Positions 54,622-64,000 of a stretch of DNA of 64,000 bases are shown here, one piece after another; the first letter of the stretch is position 1, and each line of letters starts with the position of its first letter. Below the pieces are notes generated by a model, which was not told the DNA's origin, did no database searches, and was given only the letters and a program-made list of their open reading frames with translations. Source of the DNA: Blastobasis lacticolella. Taxonomy: Eukaryota > Arthropoda > Insecta > Lepidoptera > Blastobasidae. The translations under genes and the position numbers were made by a program. The DNA lies in the NCBI GenBank assembly GCA_905147135.1, contig LR990048.1, positions 18,150,563 through 18,214,562 of the forward strand, in the 5' to 3' direction.

Positions 54622-56099
54622 TCACCTGGTGGTAAGTGACGATGCGGTCGAAGATGGAGTATGCCTGTCTAGGAACAGCCTATTCACTCTAGCCTTGAAA
54701 GCGTCCAGATTATAGTGATCAGGGTACACACTCGCAGGCAACGCGTTCCATTCCTTAGCCATTCGCATTATAAAGGTTGAACCAAAGCGGCTCGTGCGGG
54801 TAACTGGAAGATCCACGACATAAGCATAAAGCGCTCGGCCGGATCGCGTTGAATGAGGTCGTGCAACTGTTTCGCTCACTCTCCGAAATGCAACCTATAG
54901 AATACCGACAGACACGCAACCCTGCGCCGATGCTCGAGGCTCTGCGCTTAGCCTCAATTAATGGCGGGTCACAAATTATCTTCTTTGCACGTTTTTCCAC
55001 CGAATCCAAAGCGGCTAGTTGATATTTGGCTGATCCATCCCTGAGATGGCAGTAGTACTCCATGCATGATCGGAAACGTGCTCGATATAATTGAAGCAAC
55101 TGAAGTGAATTACCGCCTGACCTTCGAGAGAATACCAAGTTTCTTGGCTGCTGTCTTAGTTTTGGATTCGATGTAATGTCCAAAGTTAAGATTGATTGAT
55201 AGCTCAACACCAAGGAGCTGTTAACTGTCGGTAATTTCCATAGCTACATCCCGGAAAGCCGGAGTTAGATGGAATGAACTCCGTTTGCCGGAAAACAAAC
55301 ACGCCTGTGTTTTGGTAGCGTTGAACGCCGCTAGATTGGCTTCGCCCCAATCGGACACTGCCTTGAGAGCTTCGTTCAAACGCCTAACCAGGGCCTCTCG
55401 ACATGACTGAATGACGTCCCTGTTAGCTTTTGCCTCTGACAGATATCTATCCGTTACTGTGCTGTCGTCAGCGTACCTAAGAGTACCGGGTACTAGAAGA
55501 TAGTTGATATGCAGCTAGAAAAGAGTCGTGGACAGAACCGACTCCTGAGGAACTCACGCGTCGATAGCCTGAAGATCAGACGAGTAACCATCGAGAACTA
55601 CCCGGATTGAACGTCCACTTAGAATGTCCAAAATCCATGTGCAAAAGCCAACAGGAATACCAAATGAAGGAAGCTTGCTTAGAAGGGCTGCGTGCAAAAC
55701 CCTATCAAAGGCCATGAAGGTGTCGAGCGACACAACAAGGGCCTCGCCATGCTTCTCAATGGCCTTACTCCCAGTCCCAGTCCCAGTAGACCGACCACGG
55801 CGGAATCCGTACTGGTAATCGCTGAGGAGATCGTTACCTTCGAAATGCGCAAGGAGTTTGTTGTTCAGTGCACGCTCCATAATCTTACAGAGAATGGAGG
55901 TGACTGAAATAGGGCGGTAGTTGGCAGGGTCTGCGCGGCTGCACTTCTTAGGCACGGGCTGCACATTGGCAAGCTTCCACTACTTAGGTACAATACCAGT
56001 CCTAAGTAAGAGTCGAAACAGGCATGTGAGAATAGGAGACAACTCAGGGGCATATCTACGTAAGACCGTCGCTGGTATACCATCAGGTCCACTAGCCTT
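54622..56099 (-). pseudogene. LINE G reverse transcriptase and C-terminus
   Basis: RT motifs on the minus strand: 'PVPKKCSRADPANYRPISVT', 'DYQYGFRRGRSTGTGT', 'VVSLDTFMAFDRVLHAALLS' (the usual D...KAFD has TFMAFD here) and 'LRYADDSTVTDRYLS' with YADD codons at 55464-55475. The thumb and C-terminal part holds 'CMEYYCHLRDGSAKYQLAAL' and the end 'KEWNALPASVYPDHYNLDAF'. Frameshifts lie between 55554 and 55213 and near 54880. Confidence 0.9.
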
Positions 56100-56959
56100 G
56101 TTCACGTCTAGACTACGCAGGATAAAATCTCTTCCTGATGTATTCGCACGTCTGCCATAGTGCAGTCAGCGCGGGGTGAGATGGGTGGAGTATTTCCTGC
56201 AGTATCTAAACGCGAACTCGCCGCGAAACGAGAAGCAAGCAAATTCGCTTTCTTCTCCGCAGCATGTGCCAATGTTCCGTCTGGCTTCAGCAACGGTGGT
56301 AACGAGGATTGGCTAAAATTGGTTTCGGCCGCTTTTGCCAAAGACCTAAACGCCTTACTCCCAGGAGGGTAAGAGGCCAATTTGTTGCCAATCCGGCTTA
56401 TGTGGTCGAATCGAGCCCTGCGTAGCGTCCTTTTGCAAGACTTGGCGGCGCGGTTAAAGGCTCTCTTCAGTTTGCGAGTATCCGGTGACTTATGAGCTTG
56501 AGCCTAAGCCCAGGCAGAGTATTGCGCCTGCTTCAGCGCCTCAATGCGACGGCAATCAGCACTGAACCATGGACGAGACTTGCCGTTCATCGCTACGTCA
56601 GAATACGGAATATAATATTCCATACCCCGCCGTATAACCGCGGTAACGGCTTCAGCACACTTCGGATCGCCCGAAGAGTTGCATGCCTCCAACCAAGGAT
56701 AGGACGAAAAGAAGTGACGCATCACATCCCAGTCTGCTGACTTGTATCGCCACACCCGACGAGGGTTGCAAAGGGCTTGCTCCGGTGGGGAATAGACTTA
56801 TACAGATTTCACCAGACAGTGGTCGGATGTACCCAGCGGTGCAGAAACCGATACTGAGTGTCTATCCGGATCAGTCGTCAACAGAAGGTCTAAGCAATTT
56901 GCGGTATGAGAGTTGACATCAGGTACCCTCGTGGCGCAGCTTACCAGCTGGGTGAGATC
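56100..56959 (-). pseudogene. LINE G endonuclease end and linker
   Basis: Minus frame text: 'VNSHTANCLDLLLTTDPDRH' and 'GTSDHCLVKSV' (SDH motif of the endonuclease) near 56800-56900. Then 'RYKSADWDVMRHFFSSYPWL' and 'GKSRPWFSADCRRIEALKQA' (56504-56755). The linker continues as 'AFRSLAKAAETNFSQSSLPP' (56108-56380). Several frameshifts and stops separate them. Confidence 0.85.
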
Positions 56960-57046
56960 GTAACAGAAATAATAATTAATCATTTCAATTTCTGCTTGGC
57001 CGGGAAACGGACCCGGGACCTCTGCGTGGCAGACCGGCAGGCAATT
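56960..57046 (-). mobile_element. SINE2 right half (tRNA-Gly-like head)
   Basis: It resumes with 'gtaacagaaataataattaa' and 'tcatttcaatttctgcttgg', then 'ccgggaaacggacccgggac' and 'ctctgcgtggcagacc'. With 54450-54577 it forms one SINE2 split by LINE G. The A box end is missing. Confidence 0.85.
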
Positions 57047-57084
57047 GAACTTAATAGGGTATTGTTATCCCTGCTATATTTATA

Positions 57085-57195
57085 ACTGCGACATAAATGC
57101 GAAAATAACTCTGTCAGTCTGTTACGCTTCCATGGCACTGGTTTACTACTGCACCGATTTTCGATGAAATTCGGTATGGAGAGTTTGTATTCTAC
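57085..57195 (+). repeat. Arthropod repeat opening, related to family J
   Basis: 'ctctgtcagtctgttacgct' and 'tgcaccgattttcgatgaaa' with 'ttcggtatggagagtttg' resemble the opening of a dispersed repeat at 27965-28040. The downstream end is not present. Confidence 0.45.
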
Positions 57196-57311
57196 CACGT
57201 TAGTAACTTGTACTAATTAGCTTACGAGCAGAGGGATTACGTCAGTGTCGGATCGGTTTTCCTTGGTACCACCATAACAAATGCGATAAATATGCTTGTT
57301 ACCGGTATGGT

Positions 57312-57352
57312 GATAATCATAATCATAATCATAATAATCATAATCATTTATT
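57312..57352. repeat. (ATAATC)n microsatellite
   Basis: About six ATAATC units with one AAT interruption. Confidence 0.85.
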
Positions 57353-57883
57353 CAGTCATCACAGTCATGATAGTTTAGCACATGAAGATTGACGCAGGCT
57401 ACTTTTGATTCCCTTCCACTCGCAAGCTCGTAAGATATAAGTACAATAGTTCACGCGGACAGAAAGCTAGTTAGTTTATATATGATCTAATTTTCTATAA
57501 ATATTAATATGTCCAGTGTCCATATGAAAATGGGGTCAGTTCAATGAAATAAAAACTTCACCATAACTACCTGCCCTACGTGGACACATTTCCTGTTATT
57601 AATTGTTTCAAACTAAAACTGTTTTCTTCTGTTTGTTTCCTATTTTCTAGTACCTTTTTTGTATTTTTCTGTCTTTTGAACGTACTGTGCCGATACATAT
57701 TCCACTGTATATTTCTATCTAAGCTCATTTTGTTTGTGACATTACCAGCACTGATGAAAAATAATGTCACGGGTTTTTAATCGGCTTACAAGACCTAGTA
57801 AACCAGTCTCAGGTTATCCAGCGAAAGCCCTTGGTCAATCTCGCTTTGCGGACAGTATGTAAGGTTTTAACTAAGTTTTGTTA
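57353..57883. other. No gene recognised
   Basis: Overlapping frames at 57576-57780 on both strands lack recognised domains. Confidence 0.4.
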
Positions 57884-58128
57884 TTCAAAATTTCTTTATT
57901 GAGTAGGATATTATATCTCTTTCAATCGTCAGAGAAGAGGTGGTAGAAAAGTAGCAAGGAAACATACATTTTGACAAGGTGACATTTTGGCCGCTCCAGG
58001 ACCGGAGCATATCCACCCAACGCAGACAACGGCCGGACCGTGTCCGACAACACCAGAGCCAGTCAGTGCCCGACATTGTCAAGAAAAGCCGAATCCCACC
58101 CGACAAAATATATAGGTATATTAGACGT
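57884..58128 (-). mobile_element. Family I retroelement 3' end, copy 2
   Basis: 'attcaaaatttctttattga', 'atatctctttcaatcgtcag' and 'gaaaagtagcaaggaaacat' match 42596-42700. The minus strand has an AATAAA signal near its 3' end. Beyond about 57970 the copies diverge. Confidence 0.65.
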
Positions 58129-58140
58129 AATAAAATTAAG

Positions 58141-58493
58141 AGCGTCGGTGGCCGAGCGGTAAGAGTATCCGATCGTAAGCCAGAGGTCCCGGGTTCGAAT
58201 CCCGCTCTGGCCATGTACCAATGACTGTTTTCTGAGTTATGTACATTAGTTGAATACTAACCGATGCTCTTACGGTAAGGGAAAAATGGTGATGAAACCT
58301 GCACATTCAGGCGAATGGATGTGTAACCATGATCCAATCTGGTCAGGTTCCTAGAGTCATGGAGGTTAGATGGCAGTCGCTCCACTGTAATTACCTGACC
58401 TGCCAAATCCTGGATCATGGTAAAGGCGGACCCCAGGCCCTCGTGGGCAAGAGCACAACAGGGACATTAACGCCAAGATGATGATGATGATGA
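58141..58493 (+). mobile_element. SINE1 copy, best full-length example
   Basis: The head starts 'gcgtcggtggccgagcggta' with A box TGGCCGAGCGG and has B box 'gggttcgaatcccgc'. The body follows: 'gtacattagttgaatactaa', 'cctgcacattcaggcga', 'gatccaatctggtcaggttc', 'ctgacctgccaaatcctgga' and 'ggacattaacgccaagatg', then (ATG)n. 'gacgtaataaaa' upstream and 'gatgtaagaaaa' downstream may be a decayed target duplication. Confidence 0.93.
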
Positions 58494-59600
58494 GATGTAA
58501 GAAAACCACCTAAAACTACAGCAAGAGTAAGCTAGTCTACCAAGGCAACACCTGTTCACGTGTATACCGCAGAGCCCAGCCACCGTCAAATTCAAGAAAA
58601 GGGCGATCTGGCCCCCATACCCTAATCCAGCCTACCTCAACACAACTACTACCCTACCCCTAGTCTTCCCCTACCTTATTCCTACCCTAATATTGATTAT
58701 TATAAAAAATTGTGTATAAAAGTTATAAACATTTGACTTGTAAATTTTTATTTATCAAAATAAATTGAATTGAATATGGCATCCCCAACGCAGCCAACGC
58801 GCAGGTACCTTCCAGCCCCGGATCTACCAAAAGACACAGTATCTATGAAGTGAAGGACATGATTGTGTATTTGTATCATAAATCCATATTATCCATCAAC
58901 CACAAATCCAGACTACAGCGGACCGAAATCCCAATATTATAGGCTTAACATACTTAAATACCCTGGAACAATAAACCCGGGACCGCAGACGAAACCGCAC
59001 GTCAAATAGTCAAACCCCTCTCACATGACCGCACTGCTGTACGGGAATGGAACTGGAAACCCTCCACGTTTCGGACAAAAGGTTCGAACGTACATTCCGT
59101 ACTGTAGTGGTCTCCAGGGCGCTCTCCGCACTTAGGTGACTTACCCGATCTCTCCGTGCCTGAGATGGGCGATTCCCGTTCGCTCTAACGTGACGTTATT
59201 GGATGAAAAGGAAATATAAATATTTTCACACTGAATAATGTTGTAAAATTTCACAAGCAAAATAATGTGATTGGAATTTGAAACGTTCAAATTCATATGA
59301 ACACTCTGAGCAACCACGCATTATAAAGAAAGTTTATTTGCTCAGGAGTTAAGTCCTTCGCTACTCTCAGAAACCAATAAGCCGCCCGTGACGAAAACAC
59401 TGCTTTCTCCCCCCTGTGTATAATCTACTATTTCACTGAAATACTGTGCTGATCAATATTTTTTTATATTATAAATATACGAGATATATTCAATCTCTGC
59501 GTTTTTATGTTATCTCTCTCTTCTTTCACATTGATGTATTTGGAAGATGCGAGTGAAACAGAGATATACTGTAAGAAAAAAAACAATCCGAGGCAAATTT
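58494..59600. other. No gene recognised
   Basis: At 58600-58690 the sequence is C-rich ('cctacctcaacacaactact', 'accctacccctagtcttccc') and ends near 58770 with AATAAATTG-type signals. It may be another retroelement 3' end. The rest shows no placed feature. Confidence 0.35.
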
Positions 59601-59856
59601 GACGACCTGAGTGGTTCAATGGTCTGCCACGCAAGAGGTCCCGGGTACGATTCCCGGCCGGGCAGAAATTGAAATGATGAATTTTAATTTCTGTTACGGG
59701 TCTGGGTGTTCTTTGTATAATAAGTATGTATTTAAAAGTATTTAAGTACAATATCAGTTATCTAGCACCCATAGCACAAGCTTTGCTTAGTTTGGGGCTA
59801 GATGGCGCTGTGTGAATTTGTCCACAAATATTTATATTTATTTATTTATATAATAT
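59601..59856 (+). mobile_element. SINE2 copy, near full length
   Basis: The head 'gacgacctgagtggttcaat' lacks about ten bases present at 37255, then 'ggtctgccacgcaagaggtc' and B box 'gggtacgattcccgg'. The body has 'gatgaattttaatttctg', 'ttacgggtctgggtgttctt' and the 3' domain 'gggctagatggcgctgtgtg'. A (TTTA)-type tail ends the element. Confidence 0.92.
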
Positions 59857-59947
59857 AAGTATTCAAAGGATTAATTAATTTCTTATTAATTAAGCCTTAA
59901 TTCTACATTTTACTAATTATGTAGTACAATGCTAATAACGTAAAGCT

Positions 59948-60115
59948 GTTGCAAACAATTCTCTGATTTGAAATTGTTACTTTTGCGTTTATGTACGATC
60001 GGTTTAATAGGCTAAGTTTATTGCAATGGAACTTTGTTAGCAACTGAACCCATGAAATCGATGACACGGAATTACAAAAGTAACAATTTCAATAATTGAG
60101 ATCACATAATTGTTG
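59948..60115 (+). mobile_element. MITE-like element, family Q copy 2
   Basis: The left arm 'gcaaacaattctctgatttg' with 'gaaattgttacttttg' faces the right arm 'caaaagtaacaatttc' and 'cataattgttgg'. Centre phrases 'tttattgcaatggaactttg' and 'gaaatcgatgacacgga' match 8220-8270. About 168 bp, no ORF. Confidence 0.78.
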
Positions 60116-60709
60116 GCACCAGGGTTACGTAATCAACCTACAGATCACGGCACAAATGCGCTCGACACGACGGTGCATTCTCGAGATCTGTACGCACTGT
60201 AAGTGATATTTTTTTTCTACTTATTTAAGTGATGAAGACCGGACAGCTTGCACAAATGCATAAGCCGGCGAGAGGCTGAGAATCGTGTATATAAATGTGT
60301 ATGACTTATACGATTTTGCTCAGTGACGTCATGCACAGCGGTACAACTATGAATTACCCGTCTCGTATCTACGTTTGCTTCGGTGGTTTCAGGCTTCAGG
60401 CTTGTGAATTTCGTTCGATATCGAAAACTACTTGTTACTATTTTTATTTAGACAGAATTTTTATACTACCTACAACTACTACACCAATATAAACATAAAC
60501 AAACTCCTTTTCTAGCACTCATAGATGCACATTTCGCAAATGTTCGTAAAACGCTGGCTAAGCGTTTAGCCTGATATAGATAAAAGTGTCAGTTGAAATT
60601 ATGAAGGGAAGTTAATATAAAAATATAAATTGTGAAAAAAAATATTATGTTTATCGAGTGGCAACTACTTACTGAAAACCTTAGCGTAGGTCCGCCTTTA
60701 CCAGATGGA
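60116..60709. other. No gene recognised
   Basis: The 65-codon frame 60295-60492 has no domain. Confidence 0.4.
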
Positions 60710-60814
60710 CCTTGTAGGCACAAATCCGATCAGTGCGGAAGACGTGGGGGTTGGCCTTTGTTCAGCATTGGATGTCCACCAGCTGAGAGGATGATGATAA
60801 TTATTATAACAATA
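60710..60814 (+). repeat. RTE-like LINE tail, degraded
   Basis: 'ggttggcctttgttcagcat', 'tggatgtccaccagctgaga' and 'ggatgatgataa' have the layout of the RTE-type end at 22340-22400. Confidence 0.45.
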
Positions 60815-61310
60815 ATAGTCATCTTAGCGTTACTCGACGTGTTCTCGGCGGAGTTGACCTTAACGATGATCCAGGATTTGACAGATCAGGTACTTACAGT
60901 GGAGCCTCTGCCGTCTGACTTCCATGACATCATTAATGGTATCGTAGTTTACCGTGCACCCTTTTTTGCGGGTCTTGACAGAATATCAGTGTGTTGCTCT
61001 CCCAAGCAACACTGTGCTGAGCCATGACCTTTTTGCGTTACTGCAGCATACACATGCGGCTTAAGTTAGTAATTAGTTACTTAGTAGTTCGTCGTCAGAA
61101 ATAAATTTCTTCTTTTGTGTTACTTATAAGTTGTATGTGTATGTATGGAGTGCCAAATAATTTTTTTCTATTCTATTCTATTCTATACATTGTTGACAGG
61201 GAAACCTGACAGATTGGATCATAGTTACACATTTAGTCGCCTGAATGTGCAGGTTTCATTACAAAGTTGTTTGTGCTCAACTAATTAACGCAAGTCAGAA
61301 AAGATTCATT
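60815..61310 (-). mobile_element. SINE1 copy split by a TTCTA-tailed insert
   Basis: The left part ends near 60928 with 'tctgacttccatgacatc'. The right part resumes at about 61194 with 'gacagggaaacctgacagat' and 'cgcctgaatgtgcaggtttc'. The tRNA-like head is mostly lost. The DNA between is an independent element. Confidence 0.85.
60929..61190 (+). mobile_element. Retroelement 3' end with (TTCTA)n tail
   Basis: About 260 bp within SINE1. It has 'aaacactgtgctgagccatg'-type text and ends 'tttttctattctattctatt'. The simple tail and position suggest a 5'-truncated LINE 3' end. Its family is unrecognised. Confidence 0.55.
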
Positions 61311-61811
61311 GGGATTGTTATTATTTATTATAGCTGTATAATTACTTTTATTCTTAGTGTCTTAAGTTCCTAGTCAAACTTTTCTTTACAGAAATCAGGA
61401 CAAACTCTAACGCCAACCATAACACCAACAAGAACAATAACTAAACTGAAACGCAGCACCAATATATTTTCATTAACCCCCAAGATCACAGGAAAGCACC
61501 CAACTTTGGAATTTAAACTCTGGACAAGATAGATTGCCGTTGCTATTAAGTTGCTAGTAAGTAAGTGAGAGGAGAAAAAAGCTGGCTCTCTCAATTCTGC
61601 CTTCAATAAAGTACAACTGCGAACGTCTGACAGCGGCGAGATCAAATTCGCCTGCGGGTGGGGCGAGAGGCAAGCGATTGGCGGTTTTATGACCGTCTGA
61701 TATTAAGGAAAACATCGTGAGGAAACCTGTACAACGAATAATCAGAACAGCAAAGGGAACAAACAGAAGTGTAAGGCGCTACCATGATCTCAATCTCAAC
61801 TTGATCATCAT
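61311..61811. other. Mostly unrecognised; repeat phrase near 61710
   Basis: 'aaggaaaacatcgtgaggaa' at 61707 resembles phrases in several lepidopteran repeats. The 91-codon minus frame has no domain. Confidence 0.35.
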
Positions 61812-61922
61812 AATCTAGACTCCTTCAAGGCAAGAGTGAATAGGCTGTTCTTGCGGCCGCATCGTCACTTACCATCAGGTGAGGTAGCGGTCAATTGCCT
61901 GGCTAATCCGATTATAAAAAAA
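61812..61922 (+). mobile_element. LINE G 3' end, plus orientation
   Basis: 'caaggcaagagtgaataggc', 'ttgcggccgcatcgtcactt' and 'accatcaggtgaggtagcgg' are the reverse complement of 54600-54710. A run of A follows. No coding domain is retained. Confidence 0.8.
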
Positions 61923-62670
61923 ATACGATAAATTTACGATGATGTAGTTCGTAGCATTGTTTCCACCATAGTCGAAAATGTATAACACTGTTGTTCTGCC
62001 GAACACAATGTCGCACTCAGTGTAAAATAAAGAGAAGGAAAGTAGTCTATCACAAAAGCTGGGATTGACCTCTAGGCTGACGATAAAATATGATATGAGC
62101 ATAGACATGCTTTATTATGATATTACAAAAATCCATAAGCGGTATCCACGGGATACCAATTTTTTGGTGATAAATATAAAAAAGCGACACCGAAACCGTC
62201 TTATCCCACACCTTGTACCTTTTGGAAGCACTCACTTGAAGTAAATAAGATTTTGCTATACAAAAAGTCTCCGGGGATTCTTTCTCGAATTAATCTTTTA
62301 ATGTTGCTACCCTTTTCATTGGGGGATGATCCAGGGCGCAATTAACGATGAAGACCCATGACTGTGGAGACGTATTCAAAACTCCCCTGATTTATTACAA
62401 CTTCCTTGCTTTTGTCTAATTGGATTTCGCAAATCGATTACAGTGCCACAAACTTATCTGAGCCGGAACCAAGGGGCGCCATTTTTAATGTCACTATAAT
62501 GACATTAACCGCGCGCTTTTTAATTTAATTGTGTCGTGTTTGTCCGCCGGACTACTAAATTGTGCCCAGCCATGGTTAACAAAACACAAGTGTAATTTTT
62601 TTTTTAACTATTGAATAAATAGGACCTCAATAGACAATATTGTGGTGTACATTTGTTTAAACAAAATAAT
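61923..62670. other. No gene; isolated family P end at 62439
   Basis: 'cagtgccacaaacttatctg' at 62439 matches the ends of the possible MITE at 23122. A GCGCCATTTTTAAT phrase follows. I see no matching second end. Confidence 0.4.
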
Positions 62671-62674
62671 AATA

Positions 62675-63150
62675 GTTGTGCTCTCGAGAACAAGGGCCCG
62701 GGGTCCGCCTTGACCATGATCCAGGATTTGGCGATCAAGTAATTACAGTGGAGCGACTACCATCTGACCTCCGTCACCCTGCTACCAGGGGAACCTGACC
62801 ATAGGGCTTACCATGAACTCTTATAGCAGGACCTAAACAGAATTGCTTTCGGTTTGAACGAGACAAGCTTACGTGACACGTATAGCGCTGTCTCGTTCTA
62901 AGCAGGGCAGTTCTGTTTAGGTCCTGCTATAAGAGTTCATGGTAAGGCCCCAGATTGGATCATGGTTACAAATTCAGTTGCCGGAATGTGCAGGTTTCAT
63001 CACGATGTTTCCCCTCACCGTAAGAGCATCGGTTAGTATTCAACTAATGTACATAACTCAGAAAACATGTACATGGCCGCAGCGGGATTCCAACCCGGTA
63101 CCTCTAGCTTACGAGTTGGATACTTAACCGAAAGGCTACCGACGCTCTAC
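62675..63150 (-). mobile_element. SINE1 copy split by a hairpin MITE
   Basis: The left part 'gttgtgctctcgagaacaag' to 'gaacctgacca' and the right part 'gattggatcatggttacaaa' to the head 'gggattccaacccggtacct' and 'ggctaccgacgctc' join exactly if 62802-62952 is removed, leaving one 'cca'. The tRNA head has a substituted B box. Confidence 0.92.
62802..62952. mobile_element. Hairpin MITE inserted in SINE1
   Basis: The left arm 'gggcttaccatgaactctta' with 'tagcaggacctaaacagaa' faces a right arm 'ttctgtttaggtcctgcta' with 'taagagttcatggtaaggcc'. Arms are about 45-60 bp with few differences near the tips and interior. The 3-bp 'cca' flanks (62799-62801 and 62950-62952) may be the target duplication. 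A 3-bp duplication with GG-type ends recalls PIF/Harbinger elements, but this is only an inference. Confidence 0.9.
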
Positions 63151-64000
63151 GACGTAGATGTTATTTTTTCTAATTTTTTAATAAATAAAGGGTCCGGCTT
63201 CAGAGATTTGCTACACAGCCGGACTAAGGCTAATCTTTTACTATTAAAAAACAGGCAACGTATTGACTACCCAACTTATTTAAGGCAGGGTACCGGTTAG
63301 TAGTAGGAAGTAACATTATTCTATGCAAACAAATACTTATATACTTTTTGTCTAGAGCACGCTTTCCTGAATGTATCTCTTCAATTGAATAAGGCCCAAT
63401 AACCCAAGTCTGCTGGTTTTTTCGAGGTTGATTTTAGATTTTTGTGTCACGTAGACGGGTCTACACGTTCGTAGACCCTGTCGTAGGACATGCTACGGAG
63501 CTTTACAAGATGTGACAAGCGATATCTATTTTGGAACGAAAAACTGACACTGCCAGCCAGAAAAAAATATATAATTGTAGATACAATTGTAGATACAATT
63601 CTATAAAATTTATTCTTTTATAAAATTGTTTTTGATTTCATTAACCATTTTTTTACTCAAGTTAATGTATAAGACCACATAGTTCAACTAAATACTATGG
63701 TCCTGCCAAAGTCATCTAGCTACTTCCACATTCATGAACCTTTTCGTACATATCTGTTGGTTTAGAAAACTGTACTTTAATCTGTGTACCGTCACGGGGT
63801 AGCAATCGGCTCCCGGATTTCGGATTTGGTAGTACCGAATAACTATTATGCGATGGCGACTATAACATTGTAATGTTGTATGAAATAAACATCGCATTGT
63901 GCATGCTCAGTACGTCATTTTATGACAAGTTAGCATTACAAAAATGTTAGGAGTTTGAAGCTCTATCTGAAAATCTTAATATTTTTAATGAAAATCTTAA
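63151..64000. other. No gene recognised
   Basis: AT-rich to the window end. 'gtagatacaatt' is repeated at about 63578 and 63590. Short frames carry no domain. Confidence 0.4.

Larger units (their letters stand above)
54578..56959 (-). mobile_element. LINE G, 5'-truncated non-LTR retrotransposon in SINE2
   Basis: The minus-strand element starts within the endonuclease at 56959 and runs to a 3' end with an A-rich run at 54578-54590. GTAAC flanks at 54573-54577 and 56960-56964. Domain order: endonuclease end, linker, reverse transcriptase with YADD, thumb, C-terminus, then the untranslated end 'caggcatttgaccgccatct' (plus strand). Coding is broken into about six frames. A Jockey/CR1-like clade is suggested by the motifs but unresolved. 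Short 3' pieces of the same family are at 7430, 42272 and 61812. Confidence 0.92.

Noticed and set aside
59601..59670. Functional glycine tRNA gene
   Set aside because: Bases between the A box and anticodon region are missing, the acceptor stem is not paired, and SINE2 body follows.

Overview
The window looks like non-coding DNA from an insect nuclear genome, most likely a moth or butterfly. It is AT-rich, has no convincing host exon, and is packed with interspersed repeats of lepidopteran type: several LINE 3' ends, two tRNA-headed SINE families, and small hairpin elements. The lepidopteran assignment rests on recognising repeat styles by eye, not on a database search. I found no rRNA gene, functional tRNA gene, CRISPR array, bacterial-type operon or intact host gene. 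Most open frames are short chance frames or pieces of dead retrotransposons.

Layout. 1-6250: mostly unique AT-rich DNA with scattered LINE, SINE and J-family remnants. 6250-15000: SINE1, a LINE G-like scrap, a hairpin element (8154), family D, RTE-type tails, family M and a GC-rich repeat (14459). 15093-15636: a SINE1 split by a LINE 3' end. 15885-16290: a minus-strand LINE N tail. 16396-19757: a long broken endonuclease/reverse-transcriptase LINE (LINE E), cut by a SINE2 and by a 732-bp poly-A-tailed insert. 20401-20581: a near-perfect hairpin MITE with TA flanks. 20815-32440: dispersed SINE, LINE and DNA-element fragments in mostly unique DNA. 32692-35107: the best-preserved LINE (LINE F, Jockey-superfamily type), with a possible GC-rich 3' part to 35893 followed by a SINE1 with an 18-bp target duplication. 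38384-39207: C-terminal reverse-transcriptase remnant of LINE H on the minus strand. 42003-44180: a cluster of LINE tails plus a possible R4/Dong-like 5' scrap beside TAA repeats. 53872-54190: an approximately 82-bp minisatellite. 54578-56959: a 5'-truncated minus-strand LINE (LINE G) inserted in a SINE2 with a 5-bp target duplication. 57884-64000: further SINEs, a second copy of the 8154 element, and a SINE1 split by a hairpin MITE.

How the parts relate. LINEs E, F and G supply reverse-transcriptase relics with recognisable catalytic YADD/FADD motifs, but all carry frameshifts, stops or truncations. SINE1 (leucine/serine-tRNA-like A box, GATGATGA tail) shares its tail type with the RTE-like LINE 3' ends here, so an RTE-type LINE may have mobilised it. 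SINE2 has a head very like glycine tRNA (GCC). Nested insertions give a relative order: SINE2 is older than LINE G at 54578; LINE E is older than the SINE2 at 17431; SINE1 is older than the LINE tail at 15181 and the MITE at 62802. I did not find a clear new biological system. The least explained items are the GC-rich repeat pair (14459 and 20815), the 732-bp insert in LINE E, the minisatellite, and the GC-rich segment after LINE F.
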